Shown: positions 34,132 through 41,798 of the stretch, piece by piece
Position numbering within the stretch: position 1 is the first letter of the stretch
Layout of the letters: every line of letters starts with the position of its first letter
NCBI GenBank assembly: GCA_044464765.1
Contig: JBIQKZ010000001.1
Coordinates: 239,940 to 303,939 of the forward strand
DNA: 64,000 nucleotides
Direction: 5' to 3'
From: JBIQKZ01 sp044464765
GTDB taxonomy: Bacteria > Pseudomonadota > Gammaproteobacteria > Burkholderiales > Burkholderiaceae_B
The notes under the pieces: generated by a model
What the model saw: only the letters and a program-made list of their open reading frames with translations
Told to the model about the DNA's origin: nothing
The model's database searches: none
Program-made: the position numbers and the translations under genes

Positions 34132-34935
34132 TTACTGGGGCAGGACTTCCAGCGTGGCCGAGTAGGACAAGGCGCGTTTGGAGGCGGCGGGCACGCTGGT
34201 GTTCTGATCCGACGTGTCGGCATGCAGCCAGTACTTGCCGGCGCCCGGCCAGGTCACCTTGAACTCGCCCTTGTCGTTCGTCGTGACCTTGATTTCGTTC
34301 AGGTTGTCACGGTAGCGGCTGCCTTCCGGAACGATCTCCACATCCAGCCCTTGCGCCGGCTTGCCGTCGATGGTCAGGATAAACGTGGCTTCTTCGCCGT
34401 CGAACAGATCGTTGGGATGGGTAACCGGCTGCATGGCCAAACCGGCTTCCACCGCGGCCAGCGTGGTGGGCTTGCCCTTGGTGGCAAAGGTTTCAACGCG
34501 CGAAGAACGCTCCAATACCGTCAAGTCCTTGGCATCGGCAGGCACTTTGCTGGCAAAGTCGGCCGCCGAGCCGAACCAGCGCTTCGATTGCTCGCCTTCC
34601 TTCCAGCGGGCCATGATGCCGCCATTGGAAGCAATCGCGATGCGATAGGTGCCGTCATCGGAAAGCACCACGTCGAAGCCGCTGCGCAGCTTGCCGCTGA
34701 ACTTGTTCTCGGCTTGCACCGCTTTGCCGTTGGGCCCGGTGATGGTCAGATTGTTCAGTGAAAAGGGGCGATGATTGAAATAGAACTTGTCATTGCCGAC
34801 CGAGGCGTCGACTGTGACAATGGCTTCGTCGCCCGACAGCACGGTGGCTGACGGCAATATCCAGGCATCGTGCGCGTTGGACGTGGCGGGTGCAAGAAAG
34901 GCAAGTGCGCAGAGGGCAAAGGCAAAACGTTTCAT
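34132..34935 (-). CDS. Periplasmic DUF4198 protein
   Basis: 267 residues from ATG 34935, preceded by GGAGAT. Residues 1-21 form a signal peptide ending TSNA, and the mature protein begins HDAWILPSATVLSGDEAIVTVDASVG, the DUF4198 hallmark. The C-terminal region (GKPAQGLDVEIVPEGSRYRDNLNEIKVTTNDKGEFKVTWPGAGKYWLHA) looks like a beta-sandwich carboxypeptidase-regulatory-like fold. DUF4198 proteins occur with metal uptake systems. Here the partners are PepSY, DUF2271 and ApbE. The molecular role is unknown. Confidence 0.82.
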   Translation of the reverse strand: MKRFAFALCALAFLAPATSNAHDAWILPSATVLSGDEAIVTVDASVGNDKFYFNHRPFSLNNLTITGPNGKAVQAENKFSGKLRSGFDVVLSDDGTYRIAIASNGGIMARWKEGEQSKRWFGSAADFASKVPADAKDLTVLERSSRVETFATKGKPTTLAAVEAGLAMQPVTHPNDLFDGEEATFILTIDGKPAQGLDVEIVPEGSRYRDNLNEIKVTTNDKGEFKVTWPGAGKYWLHADTSDQNTSVPAASKRALSYSATLEVLPQ

Positions 34936-34975
34936 CAAAATCTCCGTGAAAGGATAGGTTTTTCTTGTAAGCGGA

Positions 34976-35500
34976 TCAGGGGCGTACGGTGGCCTGGATG
35001 TCGCCAAGTTCGGCTTCGCCCTTTTCCGTCAGGGTTTTTTCGGCGGTCGGCGGCCAGGCCAGGGGCAGGCGCACCAGTTCGCGGCCGCCTTTTTCGCGGG
35101 CGGCTTCCACCAGCAGCTCATAGTCGCCTGCCGGCAGGGCGGCCAGGGCTTGGTGATCGGCGGGAACGTCGACTGTATGAACGCCGACCGCCTTGGTGGC
35201 CCCGCTGACGCCATCGGCCGGCTCGCCCTGGTTGCGTCCGCTAACGCGCCACCACTGGCGCAAATCTTTCAACCATTGGGAGCCTTCTTCGCCTTTGGAT
35301 TCGGTTTGGTACCACACGGCGATATCCCGTACGGTCTTGCGGTCGGGGCTTTGCAGCCAAATCGCAACGTAGGGCCGGTGGTATTCGGCGGTGTCGAGCT
35401 TTGGAACGGTAACCTTGATGGTCATGTCGGCGGCCTGGGCAGGCAGGCTGAACAGGCCGGCCAGGGCGCAAATTAACGAGGTTCGGGCGAATAGTCTCAT
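34976..35500 (-). CDS. Periplasmic DUF2271 flavoprotein with ApbE flavinylation motif
   Basis: 174 residues. The signal peptide (1-23) ends LPAQA and is followed by ADMTIKVTVPKLDTAEYHRPYVAIWLQ, typical of DUF2271. Residues 96-102 read DGVSGAT, matching the D-x-x-[ST]-G-A-[ST] target of ApbE, so Thr102 is the predicted FMN attachment site. The neighbouring apbE gene makes this a strong inference. It probably relays electrons in the periplasm between the PepSY membrane protein and a ferric or other acceptor. Confidence 0.82.
   Translation of the reverse strand: MRLFARTSLICALAGLFSLPAQAADMTIKVTVPKLDTAEYHRPYVAIWLQSPDRKTVRDIAVWYQTESKGEEGSQWLKDLRQWWRVSGRNQGEPADGVSGATKAVGVHTVDVPADHQALAALPAGDYELLVEAAREKGGRELVRLPLAWPPTAEKTLTEKGEAELGDIQATVRP
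35195..35215 (-). other. Predicted FMN attachment site (DGVSGAT) in the DUF2271 protein
   Basis: Codons GAT GGC GTC AGC GGG GCC ACC encode residues 96-102. ApbE links FMN by phosphoester to the last Thr of such motifs in NqrC, RnfG and related proteins. Confidence 0.7.
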
Positions 35501-35522
35501 GATGAACGATAGTATGAATGCG

Positions 35523-36176
35523 TCAGTGAACGAATAAAAGCATCAGAATCAAGGGGGCCGCCACGCCCAGGCCGACCATGGGCCAGGAGGCGGGGCGGTT
35601 TTTTGCATGCAGCTTCAGCAGGAACAAGCCGGTAATGGCAAAGATCAAACAGGCGACGGCAAAAATATCGATGAACCAGCTCCAGGCGACCCCTGTATGG
35701 CGGCCTTTGTGCAGGTCGTTGAAATAAGAGATCCAGCCGCGCACCGTGCGTTCGAATTCCACATCGCCACTGCCCAGGTCGATCGCCAGCCAGGCATCAC
35801 CGCCGGGCTCGGGCAAAGACACATACACTTCGTCGGATGAATATTCGGCGGTGCGACCACGGATCTGTATCTGGAATTGCTGGTCCAGCCAATGCTCGGC
35901 CCGGGCGGGCAAAGGCCCTTTGTAACGGTCATTGGCGCCCGACTCGGCCGTTTCGGCCAGCAAGGTCACGAGCGGCTGGGGCATGACGGCGTTCACTTGC
36001 GTGGTGGTCGGGCTGGCTTCTATCCAGGCGGCATTGTTCAACGTAATCCCGGTGATGGCAAAGACAATCAGGCCCGCCAGGCTAAGCGCGGCGCTGATCC
36101 AATGCCATTGATGCAGGGTTTTCAACCAATAAGCGCGTCTTCGGGAGACCAGGGGCGAAGTCATGTAGCCAAACAA
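35523..36176 (-). CDS. PepSY-associated transmembrane protein
   Basis: 217 residues (a start at ATG 36164 is also possible). It has one transmembrane helix at about 28-48, a periplasmic PepSY-like region, and two or three helices from about 165 onward. Histidines in LHQWHWISA and LHKGRHTGVAWSW are placed as potential haem ligands near helix ends, as in ferric-siderophore-reductase-like PepSY proteins. It is first in the operon behind a Fur box, so it probably carries electrons across the membrane for iron reduction, though the substrate is not proven. Confidence 0.8.
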   Translation of the reverse strand: MFGYMTSPLVSRRRAYWLKTLHQWHWISAALSLAGLIVFAITGITLNNAAWIEASPTTTQVNAVMPQPLVTLLAETAESGANDRYKGPLPARAEHWLDQQFQIQIRGRTAEYSSDEVYVSLPEPGGDAWLAIDLGSGDVEFERTVRGWISYFNDLHKGRHTGVAWSWFIDIFAVACLIFAITGLFLLKLHAKNRPASWPMVGLGVAAPLILMLLFVH

Positions 36177-36216
36177 CGATTAGGAAAGCGGGGTGGGAAG
36201 TCATTCTACAACAGAT

Positions 36217-36235
36217 AATAATGATTATCATTAAT
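36217..36235. promoter_or_regulatory. Fur box
   Basis: AATAATGATTATCATTAAT matches 15 of 19 positions of the consensus GATAATGATAATCATTATC. It lies 41 bases upstream of the PepSY gene start, where Fur-Fe(II) would repress the five-gene redox operon. Confidence 0.75.
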
Positions 36236-36306
36236 TGATTATTTTCCCGCATGGTGAAACTTTTTGCGTTGAAAGCCGTCTTATTCTTAGTGTTCCATCC
36301 TTTGTG

Positions 36307-36336
36307 TTAGCACTCGACTCGCCAGAGTGCTAATAT
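36307..36336. promoter_or_regulatory. Perfect CIRCE element (HrcA operator) with overlapping -10
   Basis: TTAGCACTC (36307-36315), nine bases, then GAGTGCTAA (36325-36333) is an exact CIRCE element, the HrcA repressor site. TGCTAATAT at the right arm resembles an extended -10 (TGnTAATAT), so HrcA binding would cover the promoter. It is 55-81 bases before rpoH. Confidence 0.9.
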
Positions 36337-36387
36337 CAGGAATAGGATTGATTTTGTTGATTTTCCTTTACGGAGTCCGCATAAACG

Positions 36388-37275
36388 ATGACAAACAGCT
36401 CGCATTCTCTAGCCCTGTCCAACAACGCGTTGGCGATGGCCGTTTCCAATCCAGGCGCCTTGGGCACGATCGAGGCGTATATCAGCGCCGTCAATCGCCT
36501 GCCCATGCTCACGCAGGAGCAGGAAACCGACCTGGGCAAACGCTTGCGCGACGAAACCGATCTTGATGCCGCCCGCCAGATGGTGCTTTCGCACTTGCGG
36601 CTGGTGGTCTCCATTTCACGCCAGTACCTGGGCTATGGCATTGCCCATGCCGACCTTATCCAGGAAGGCAATATCGGCCTTATGAAGGCGGTCAAGCGCT
36701 TCGACCCTGATCGCGGCGTGCGTCTGGTGTCGTTTGCCGTGCATTGGATCAAGGCCGAAATCCACGAATACATCGTGCGCAATTGGCGCATGGTCAAGGT
36801 GGCCACCACCAAGGCCCAGCGCAAGCTGTTCTTCAACCTGCGCCGCATGCGGCCTGACGGGCAAACCCTGGATCCCTCCCAGATCAACGACATCGCCACC
36901 GAGCTCAATGTGCGGCCGGAAGACGTCAGCGAAATGGAGGTGCGCATGTCGGGGCGGGAAATGGCGCTGGAATCCTCCAGTGATACCGACGAGAACTATG
37001 CGCCGATTACCTATCTGTCCGACGAGGCCGAGGAACCCTCTCAGGTGCTCGAGCGCCGCGCTCACGACGACCTGCAAGGTTCGGGGCTGGCTTCGGCGCT
37101 GGAATTGCTCGACGAGCGTTCACGCCGCATCGTCCAGGCACGCTGGCTGCAAGACGAAGGGGGCGCTACTCTGCACGAGCTGGCCGCCGAGTTCGGCATT
37201 TCTGCCGAGCGGGTGCGCCAGATCGAAGCGGCTGCCTTCAAAAAAATGAAAGTGGCGTTAGCCGAAGCCGCTTGA
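36388..37275 (+). CDS. rpoH: RNA polymerase heat-shock sigma factor RpoH (sigma-32)
   Basis: 295 residues. It opens with a short leader followed by region 1.2-2 (TIEAYISAVNRLPMLTQEQETDLGKRL, DLIQEGNIGLMKAVKRFDP). The RpoH box region lies around NWRMVKVATTKAQRKLFFNLRRM, and region 4.2 ends with AAEFGISAERVRQIEAAAFKKMKVAL. It directs core polymerase to heat-shock promoters. The upstream CIRCE element places it under HrcA, linking the two heat-shock circuits. It is transcribed away from the Fur-box operon. Confidence 0.95.
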   Translation: MTNSSHSLALSNNALAMAVSNPGALGTIEAYISAVNRLPMLTQEQETDLGKRLRDETDLDAARQMVLSHLRLVVSISRQYLGYGIAHADLIQEGNIGLMKAVKRFDPDRGVRLVSFAVHWIKAEIHEYIVRNWRMVKVATTKAQRKLFFNLRRMRPDGQTLDPSQINDIATELNVRPEDVSEMEVRMSGREMALESSSDTDENYAPITYLSDEAEEPSQVLERRAHDDLQGSGLASALELLDERSRRIVQARWLQDEGGATLHELAAEFGISAERVRQIEAAAFKKMKVALAEAA

Positions 37276-37399
37276 TTTAAATTCGCGTGTTTTAAGCCGT
37301 CTTATTACGTTCAGGTCTTCTTGCTTTAAATCGATTTTTTACGTTCTGATACACAATACTTCGTGGCATCGCTGAACTAAACTCCACAGCAGCGCACTA

Positions 37400-37528
37400 A
37401 CTTTATGAGCAATGCTGGTAATACAACTTCGGTTGTATTCATTGTTCTTCGTCCGCTTCTGCTTCTCCTCAATCCCCTCCCTTTTGAAGCGGATGTTGAA
37501 GGGCGCCATCCTCGGCGCCCTTTTTTTT
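37400..37528 (+). ncRNA. Candidate small RNA or rpoH 3'-UTR-derived RNA
   Basis: This region has no gene, yet is highly structured. A perfect 8-bp stem AATACAAC/GTTGTATT (37420-37439) is capped by a c(UUCG)g tetraloop. A pyrimidine-rich unpaired stretch follows (about 37440-37492, with CUCCUC and CCCCUCCC motifs). It ends in a 7-bp GC hairpin (37501-37520) and eight T residues (37521-37528). Hairpin, C/U-rich seed region and strong terminator are the layout of Hfq-type sRNAs. The 5' end is not fixed; no convincing -35/-10 pair was found, so processing from the rpoH mRNA is possible. Confidence 0.5.
37501..37528 (+). terminator. Strong intrinsic terminator
   Basis: GGGCGCC (37501-37507) pairs with GGCGCCC (37514-37520) over ATCCTC, followed by eight T residues. 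It ends transcription from rpoH or from the candidate sRNA, 56 bases before the antiporter gene. Confidence 0.88.
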
Positions 37529-37584
37529 GCCTGGCATATCCCGAAAAACGCTATCCTTGTCGCATTGCACAGGATGGATCTCGG

Positions 37585-40134
37585 ATGAATGTAGGTTTCC
37601 TGGTATTTGGCTTGGCCGGCCTGCTGGCCCTGATCTGTTTCATGCCTGCTTTGGCGGGTCGCTTGCGCCTGCCGTATTCCGTCTTGCTGGCCATTGTTGG
37701 CTTTGTCCTGGGCCTGATTGTTCACGTGCATGCCTGGGCGCCGCGCCTGGCCTCGGATTTCCTCGATTCTCTGCAACATTTCGAGGTGTCGTCCGAGACT
37801 TTCCTGTTCGTATTCCTGCCCATCCTGCTGTTCGAAACGGCCTTGGCCATGAATGTGCGCCGACTTCTGGACGATATCGGCCCCATCCTCATGATGGCCG
37901 TGGTGGCCGTCTTTGTTTGTACCGTGGCGGTGGGCTTTTCGATCAGCGCCGTGTCTGATTACGGACTGGTGGTGTGCTTGATGCTTGGGGCGATCGTGGC
38001 CACCACCGATCCGGCCGCCGTGGTGGGGATATTCCGCGAAGTGGGGGCGCCCAAGCGCTTGACGACGCTGGTCGAGGGCGAATCGCTCTTTAACGACGCA
38101 GCGTCGATTGCGCTGTATTCCGTCTTGTTGGCCATTATCTACGACGGCGGCGAAATCTCCGTCAGCGCCATCGCCACCAGCTTTCTGACCGGGTTCATTG
38201 GGGGCGGCCTGGCCGGTTTTGTCATGGGCCGTGTGGCGTGCTGGCTATTCTTGTGGTTAAGGGGTTGGCCCACGGCGGAAATCACTCTGACCATTGCGCT
38301 GGCCTACCTGACCTTCTTCGTCTCCGAGCACTACCTGGGCGTGTCGGGCGTGGTGGCCACCGTGATTGCGGGCTTGGTGGTGGGCTCGGCGGGCCGAACC
38401 CGCATGACGCCAACCACCTTCGAGCAATTGTCCAACTCCTGGTCGCAGTTCGGGTTCTGGGCCAATTCGCTGATCTTCGTCTTTGCGGCGATGTTGATGC
38501 CGGAAATGCTGGAAGACGCCACCTGGGAGGAAGGTCTGCTGGTTCTGCTGCTGTTCGTGGTCACGCTGGCTGCGCGCGCAGCCATGGTGTTGGGCGTGGT
38601 TCCTCTGCTGGGGCTCACGCGTTTTGGCACCCGGGTCAGCGGCTCGTATCGCACGGTGATGTTGTGGGGCGGCTTGCGCGGCGCCATATCGCTCGCCCTG
38701 GCGCTTGCCGTCACCGAACAGCACAACGTGCCCTACGAAGCGCGTCAGTTCATTGCGGTGGCGACCACGGGGTTTGTGCTGATGACGCTGTTTATCAATG
38801 GGGTCACCTTGCGTCCTTTGATTCGCGCCTTGCGGCTGGACCAGTTGTCACCCATCGAGCGGGCCATTCGCAATCAGGCCCAAGTCGTGTCCCTGGAGGA
38901 TCTCCAGGAACGTACCGAGGCCATCGCCCAGGGCGAAGACATCGATCCCCAAGTGCGCAGCCGTATTCATGCCGTTTTCAATAACAGCTTGGTCAGTATG
39001 GGCAGCAGCCAGGTGCGGGAGCTGTCCCACGACGAGAAGGTGGCGGTGGGCCTGGCCATTGTGGCTGAGCGCGAAGAGGAAATGTTTTTCGACATGCTCA
39101 AGGCCCAACTGGTCGACTGGCGGATCGCGGAAAACCTTCTGGCGCGGGCCGAACGCATGGGCGATATCGTACGCGTCGGCGGTCTGGCCGGTTTCGAGGC
39201 TGCGATTGCCGCCGACTTGCGTTATACCAAGGGTTTTCGGCTGGCGTTAAGGGTGTATTACCTGCTTGGCTTCCAGCAGCCGCTTGCACGCCAGATCGCT
39301 ACCCGTTTCATGAGCCTGACCAGCAAGCGCGCCGAAGCGCATCGCCTGACCGAGTTTGCGCAACGGGAACTGCCGCCGCTGCTGGGCGAGAATGCGACCG
39401 CGATAATCGTCCAGGCGCATCGCCGCCGCCTGGCCCAGATCGACAATGCGCTCCAGGCCTTGAAGCTGCAGTATCCTTCGTTCGCACTCTGGCTACAGGA
39501 ATCCTATCTGGGCCGTAGGGCGCGGGTGCTGGAACGGGTGCGCTATCGCGACATGCTGGGCCAGTCCCTGATCAGCGGCGAGGTCTATGCCGACCTGGTG
39601 CGGCAGATCGATGCGCGCTGGGGCTATATCGACCAGCCCCCCACCATAGACATCGCGATGGCGGCCGAAGATCTGATCCAGCGCGTGCCTTTATTCGAAA
39701 CCCTATCGCAGGAAACCCGCAAGACCATTGGCAAGTTGCTTAAACCGCGGCTGACGGTGCCAGGCCAGGACATCTCGATGCAGATCACGCGTTCCCGAGC
39801 CATGTACTTTGTGGCTTCGGGCGCGGTGGCGATTCACTTGCCCGATGGCACGGCTATGGAGTTGGGCAGCGGCGAATTTTTTGGCGAGATCGCGCTCTTC
39901 GAGGGCATGGAGTTCGCGCCGCGTGTGACTTCCCTGGCCTACAGCCAGCTGTTGATGCTGGCGGCCAAGGAGTTTCGCCAACTGTTGGATCAGGATGCAG
40001 GCTTGCGTGAAAAAATAGAAGGGGTTGCCCGCCAACGCATGCGCGCCTTGCAGGTGTGGCAGCAATTCCAGTCGGGGGAGCGCCAGCACGAACCCTTGCC
40101 TGATTTACCGCGCGCGCCCACCGGGGAGGCATAA
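37585..40134 (+). CDS. CPA1-type Na+/H+ antiporter with C-terminal cyclic-nucleotide-binding domain
   Basis: 849 residues from ATG 37585; the frame upstream runs through the terminator and has no ribosome-binding site. The first 410 residues form about 12 membrane helices of the NhaP/CPA1 family, with the ATTDPAAVVGIFREVGAP motif and EGESLFNDAASIALY carrying the acidic transport residues. A long cytosolic helical region (about 420-700) leads to a cNMP-binding-like domain (about 710-830, with GEFFGEIALFEG). It exchanges Na+ or K+ for H+ at the inner membrane and may be gated by a nucleotide. Confidence 0.87.
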   Translation: MNVGFLVFGLAGLLALICFMPALAGRLRLPYSVLLAIVGFVLGLIVHVHAWAPRLASDFLDSLQHFEVSSETFLFVFLPILLFETALAMNVRRLLDDIGPILMMAVVAVFVCTVAVGFSISAVSDYGLVVCLMLGAIVATTDPAAVVGIFREVGAPKRLTTLVEGESLFNDAASIALYSVLLAIIYDGGEISVSAIATSFLTGFIGGGLAGFVMGRVACWLFLWLRGWPTAEITLTIALAYLTFFVSEHYLGVSGVVATVIAGLVVGSAGRTRMTPTTFEQLSNSWSQFGFWANSLIFVFAAMLMPEMLEDATWEEGLLVLLLFVVTLAARAAMVLGVVPLLGLTRFGTRVSGSYRTVMLWGGLRGAISLALALAVTEQHNVPYEARQFIAVATTGFVLMTLFINGVTLRPLIRALRLDQLSPIERAIRNQAQVVSLEDLQERTEAIAQGEDIDPQVRSRIHAVFNNSLVSMGSSQVRELSHDEKVAVGLAIVAEREEEMFFDMLKAQLVDWRIAENLLARAERMGDIVRVGGLAGFEAAIAADLRYTKGFRLALRVYYLLGFQQPLARQIATRFMSLTSKRAEAHRLTEFAQRELPPLLGENATAIIVQAHRRRLAQIDNALQALKLQYPSFALWLQESYLGRRARVLERVRYRDMLGQSLISGEVYADLVRQIDARWGYIDQPPTIDIAMAAEDLIQRVPLFETLSQETRKTIGKLLKPRLTVPGQDISMQITRSRAMYFVASGAVAIHLPDGTAMELGSGEFFGEIALFEGMEFAPRVTSLAYSQLLMLAAKEFRQLLDQDAGLREKIEGVARQRMRALQVWQQFQSGERQHEPLPDLPRAPTGEA

Positions 40135-40214
40135 GGCGGTGTCGTGGAAGACGGCGGCAAATGGCTGTCGGCAATCGGCAACCCGCCGGCCCGTGCCCGA
40201 TCGTTGCCGCGTGG

Positions 40215-40247
40215 CTACAGCAACTGACGAATGTCGTGGGCTACTGT
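40215..40247 (-). pseudogene. Remnant of a duplicated SCO gene 3' end
   Basis: Read on the minus strand, these bases encode TVAHDIRQLL and a stop, nearly identical to the last residues of the adjacent SCO protein (TVAHDIKQLL). The remnant lies about 45-75 bases beyond the SCO stop codon. It looks like a leftover of a tandem duplication or a slipped 3'-end repeat. Confidence 0.55.
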
Positions 40248-40288
40248 GTGAATGCCAAGCACTCGGGCCTATCCTGCTTTCCCGCTGG

Positions 40289-40891
40289 TTACAGGAGTTG
40301 CTTGATGTCGTGGGCGACGGTTTCGGCGGAGGCATCGCCGCGCAGCAAGACGCGTGCTTCGCCGTCCTTATCGATCAGGTAGAACGACGAGCCGTGATCC
40401 ATGGTGTATTCGTCGGGGCGGGGGCCCGGAACTTTGCTGTAATAGGCGCGGAACGATTTGGCCGTGGCCGACAGTTGTTCCGGCGTGCCCGTCAGGCCGC
40501 CAAAATTCGGGTTGAATGCCTTCACGTACGCATCCAGGATCGGCACCGTATCGCGTTCCGGGTCGACGGTGATCATCAATACCTGCACTTGGTCGGCTTC
40601 AGGGCCCAGGATCTCCATGGTGTGCGCAAGCTGCGCCATCGAGGTGGGGCAGACGTCGGGGCATTGGGTGAAACCAAAGAACACGACAACGACCTTGTCT
40701 TTGTAGTCGGCCAGGGTGCGCGGCTGGCCGGTGTTGTCCGTCATGGCCAGGGCGGAGCCCAGGTGTGTGCCGGTAATGTCGCTACCCTGGAAGGTGGGCT
40801 CGTCTTTGCCGCAGGCTGCCAGCCCAAGCATAAGCGCTCCGGCGGCAGCCAGGCGCAGCGCGCGACGGCGCGGATACGAAAAAATAGACAT
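40289..40891 (-). CDS. SCO1/SenC copper chaperone lipoprotein
   Basis: 200 residues. The N-terminal signal ends in the lipobox LAAC (GLAACGKDEPTF), so the protein is membrane-anchored in the periplasm. A thioredoxin fold carries the copper-binding CPDVC motif (GFTQCPDVCPTSMAQL) and a distal His in MDHGSSFYLIDKDG. SCO proteins deliver copper to the CuA site of cytochrome oxidase subunit II. It is the last gene of the leftward cox assembly cluster, 16 bases after ctaB. Confidence 0.9.
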   Translation of the reverse strand: MSIFSYPRRRALRLAAAGALMLGLAACGKDEPTFQGSDITGTHLGSALAMTDNTGQPRTLADYKDKVVVVFFGFTQCPDVCPTSMAQLAHTMEILGPEADQVQVLMITVDPERDTVPILDAYVKAFNPNFGGLTGTPEQLSATAKSFRAYYSKVPGPRPDEYTMDHGSSFYLIDKDGEARVLLRGDASAETVAHDIKQLL

Positions 40892-40907
40892 CAGTGTTCT
40901 ACTTCCC

Positions 40908-41798
40908 CTAAATCAGTGCGACCCAGTGGTCGACAAGAAGCGCGCCGAACAACAGGGCAAGATACAAAATTGAGAACCGGAATAGCTTGCGAGCCAGCTC
41001 GTCGCTGTATTCCTTGTACAACTGCCAGGCGTAGTACACGAACATGCCGCTAAGAATAACGGCGCACGCCAGGTACAGCGCCCCGCTCATGCGCACCATG
41101 AAAGGCAGCAAGGTCGAGGCGAACAGCACAAAGCTGTACAGCAGGATATGCAGGCGGGTGAACTGCTTGCCATGGGTCACGGGCAGCATGGGCAAGCCCG
41201 ATTTGGCGTAATCGGTATTGCGATACAAGGCCAGCGCCCAGAAGTGCGGCGGGGTCCAGATGAAAATAATCAGCACCAGCACCCAGGCCTCGGCGGGCAC
41301 CGAGTTGGCGATGGTCGCCCAGCCCAGAGCCGGAGGCATGGCGCCCGACAGCCCGCCGATCACAATGTTTTGCGGCGTAAGAGGCTTCAGGATAATGGTG
41401 TAGATAATAGCGTAGCCGACAAATGTAGCAAACGTCAGCCACATGGTCAGGGGATTGACCAGGTGGTACAGCACCAGCATGCCCAGGCCGCCCAGCACGC
41501 CCGAAAAAATCAGCACCTGGGTGTTGGTGATGGTGCCGCGTGCGGTGGCGCGCCGCGCGGTGCGCAGCATTTTTGCATCGATTTCCTGTTCGATCAGGCA
41601 GTTGATGGCGAAAGCCGCTGCCGCCAGCAGCCAGATTCCCACAGTGCCGGCAGCCACCAGCCACAAGTCGGGCAAGCCCGGGCTGGCCAGGAACATGCCG
41701 ATCACCGCGCAAAATACTGCCAGTTGCGTGACGCGGGGCTTGGTCAGCACCAGATACTGGCGCAAAAGGGGCGCCTCGTGAGAGGATAAGGTAGTCAT
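40908..41798 (-). CDS. ctaB: Protohaem IX farnesyltransferase (haem O synthase)
   Basis: 296-residue UbiA-family integral membrane prenyltransferase. The first Asp-rich motif is NCLIEQEIDAKMLRTARR (N-x3-D variant) and the second region is NTDYAKSGLPMLPVTHG. It converts haem B to haem O for the aa3/caa3 oxidase. The ATG overlaps the ctaA stop (ATGA), coupling the two haem-modification steps. Confidence 0.95.
   Translation of the reverse strand: MTTLSSHEAPLLRQYLVLTKPRVTQLAVFCAVIGMFLASPGLPDLWLVAAGTVGIWLLAAAAFAINCLIEQEIDAKMLRTARRATARGTITNTQVLIFSGVLGGLGMLVLYHLVNPLTMWLTFATFVGYAIIYTIILKPLTPQNIVIGGLSGAMPPALGWATIANSVPAEAWVLVLIIFIWTPPHFWALALYRNTDYAKSGLPMLPVTHGKQFTRLHILLYSFVLFASTLLPFMVRMSGALYLACAVILSGMFVYYAWQLYKEYSDELARKLFRFSILYLALLFGALLVDHWVALI

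Noticed and set aside
37405..37584. N-terminal extension of the CPA1 antiporter from ATG 37405
   Set aside because: The extension would be read through a strong intrinsic terminator and has no transporter-like sequence; ATG 37585 gives a normal membrane start.
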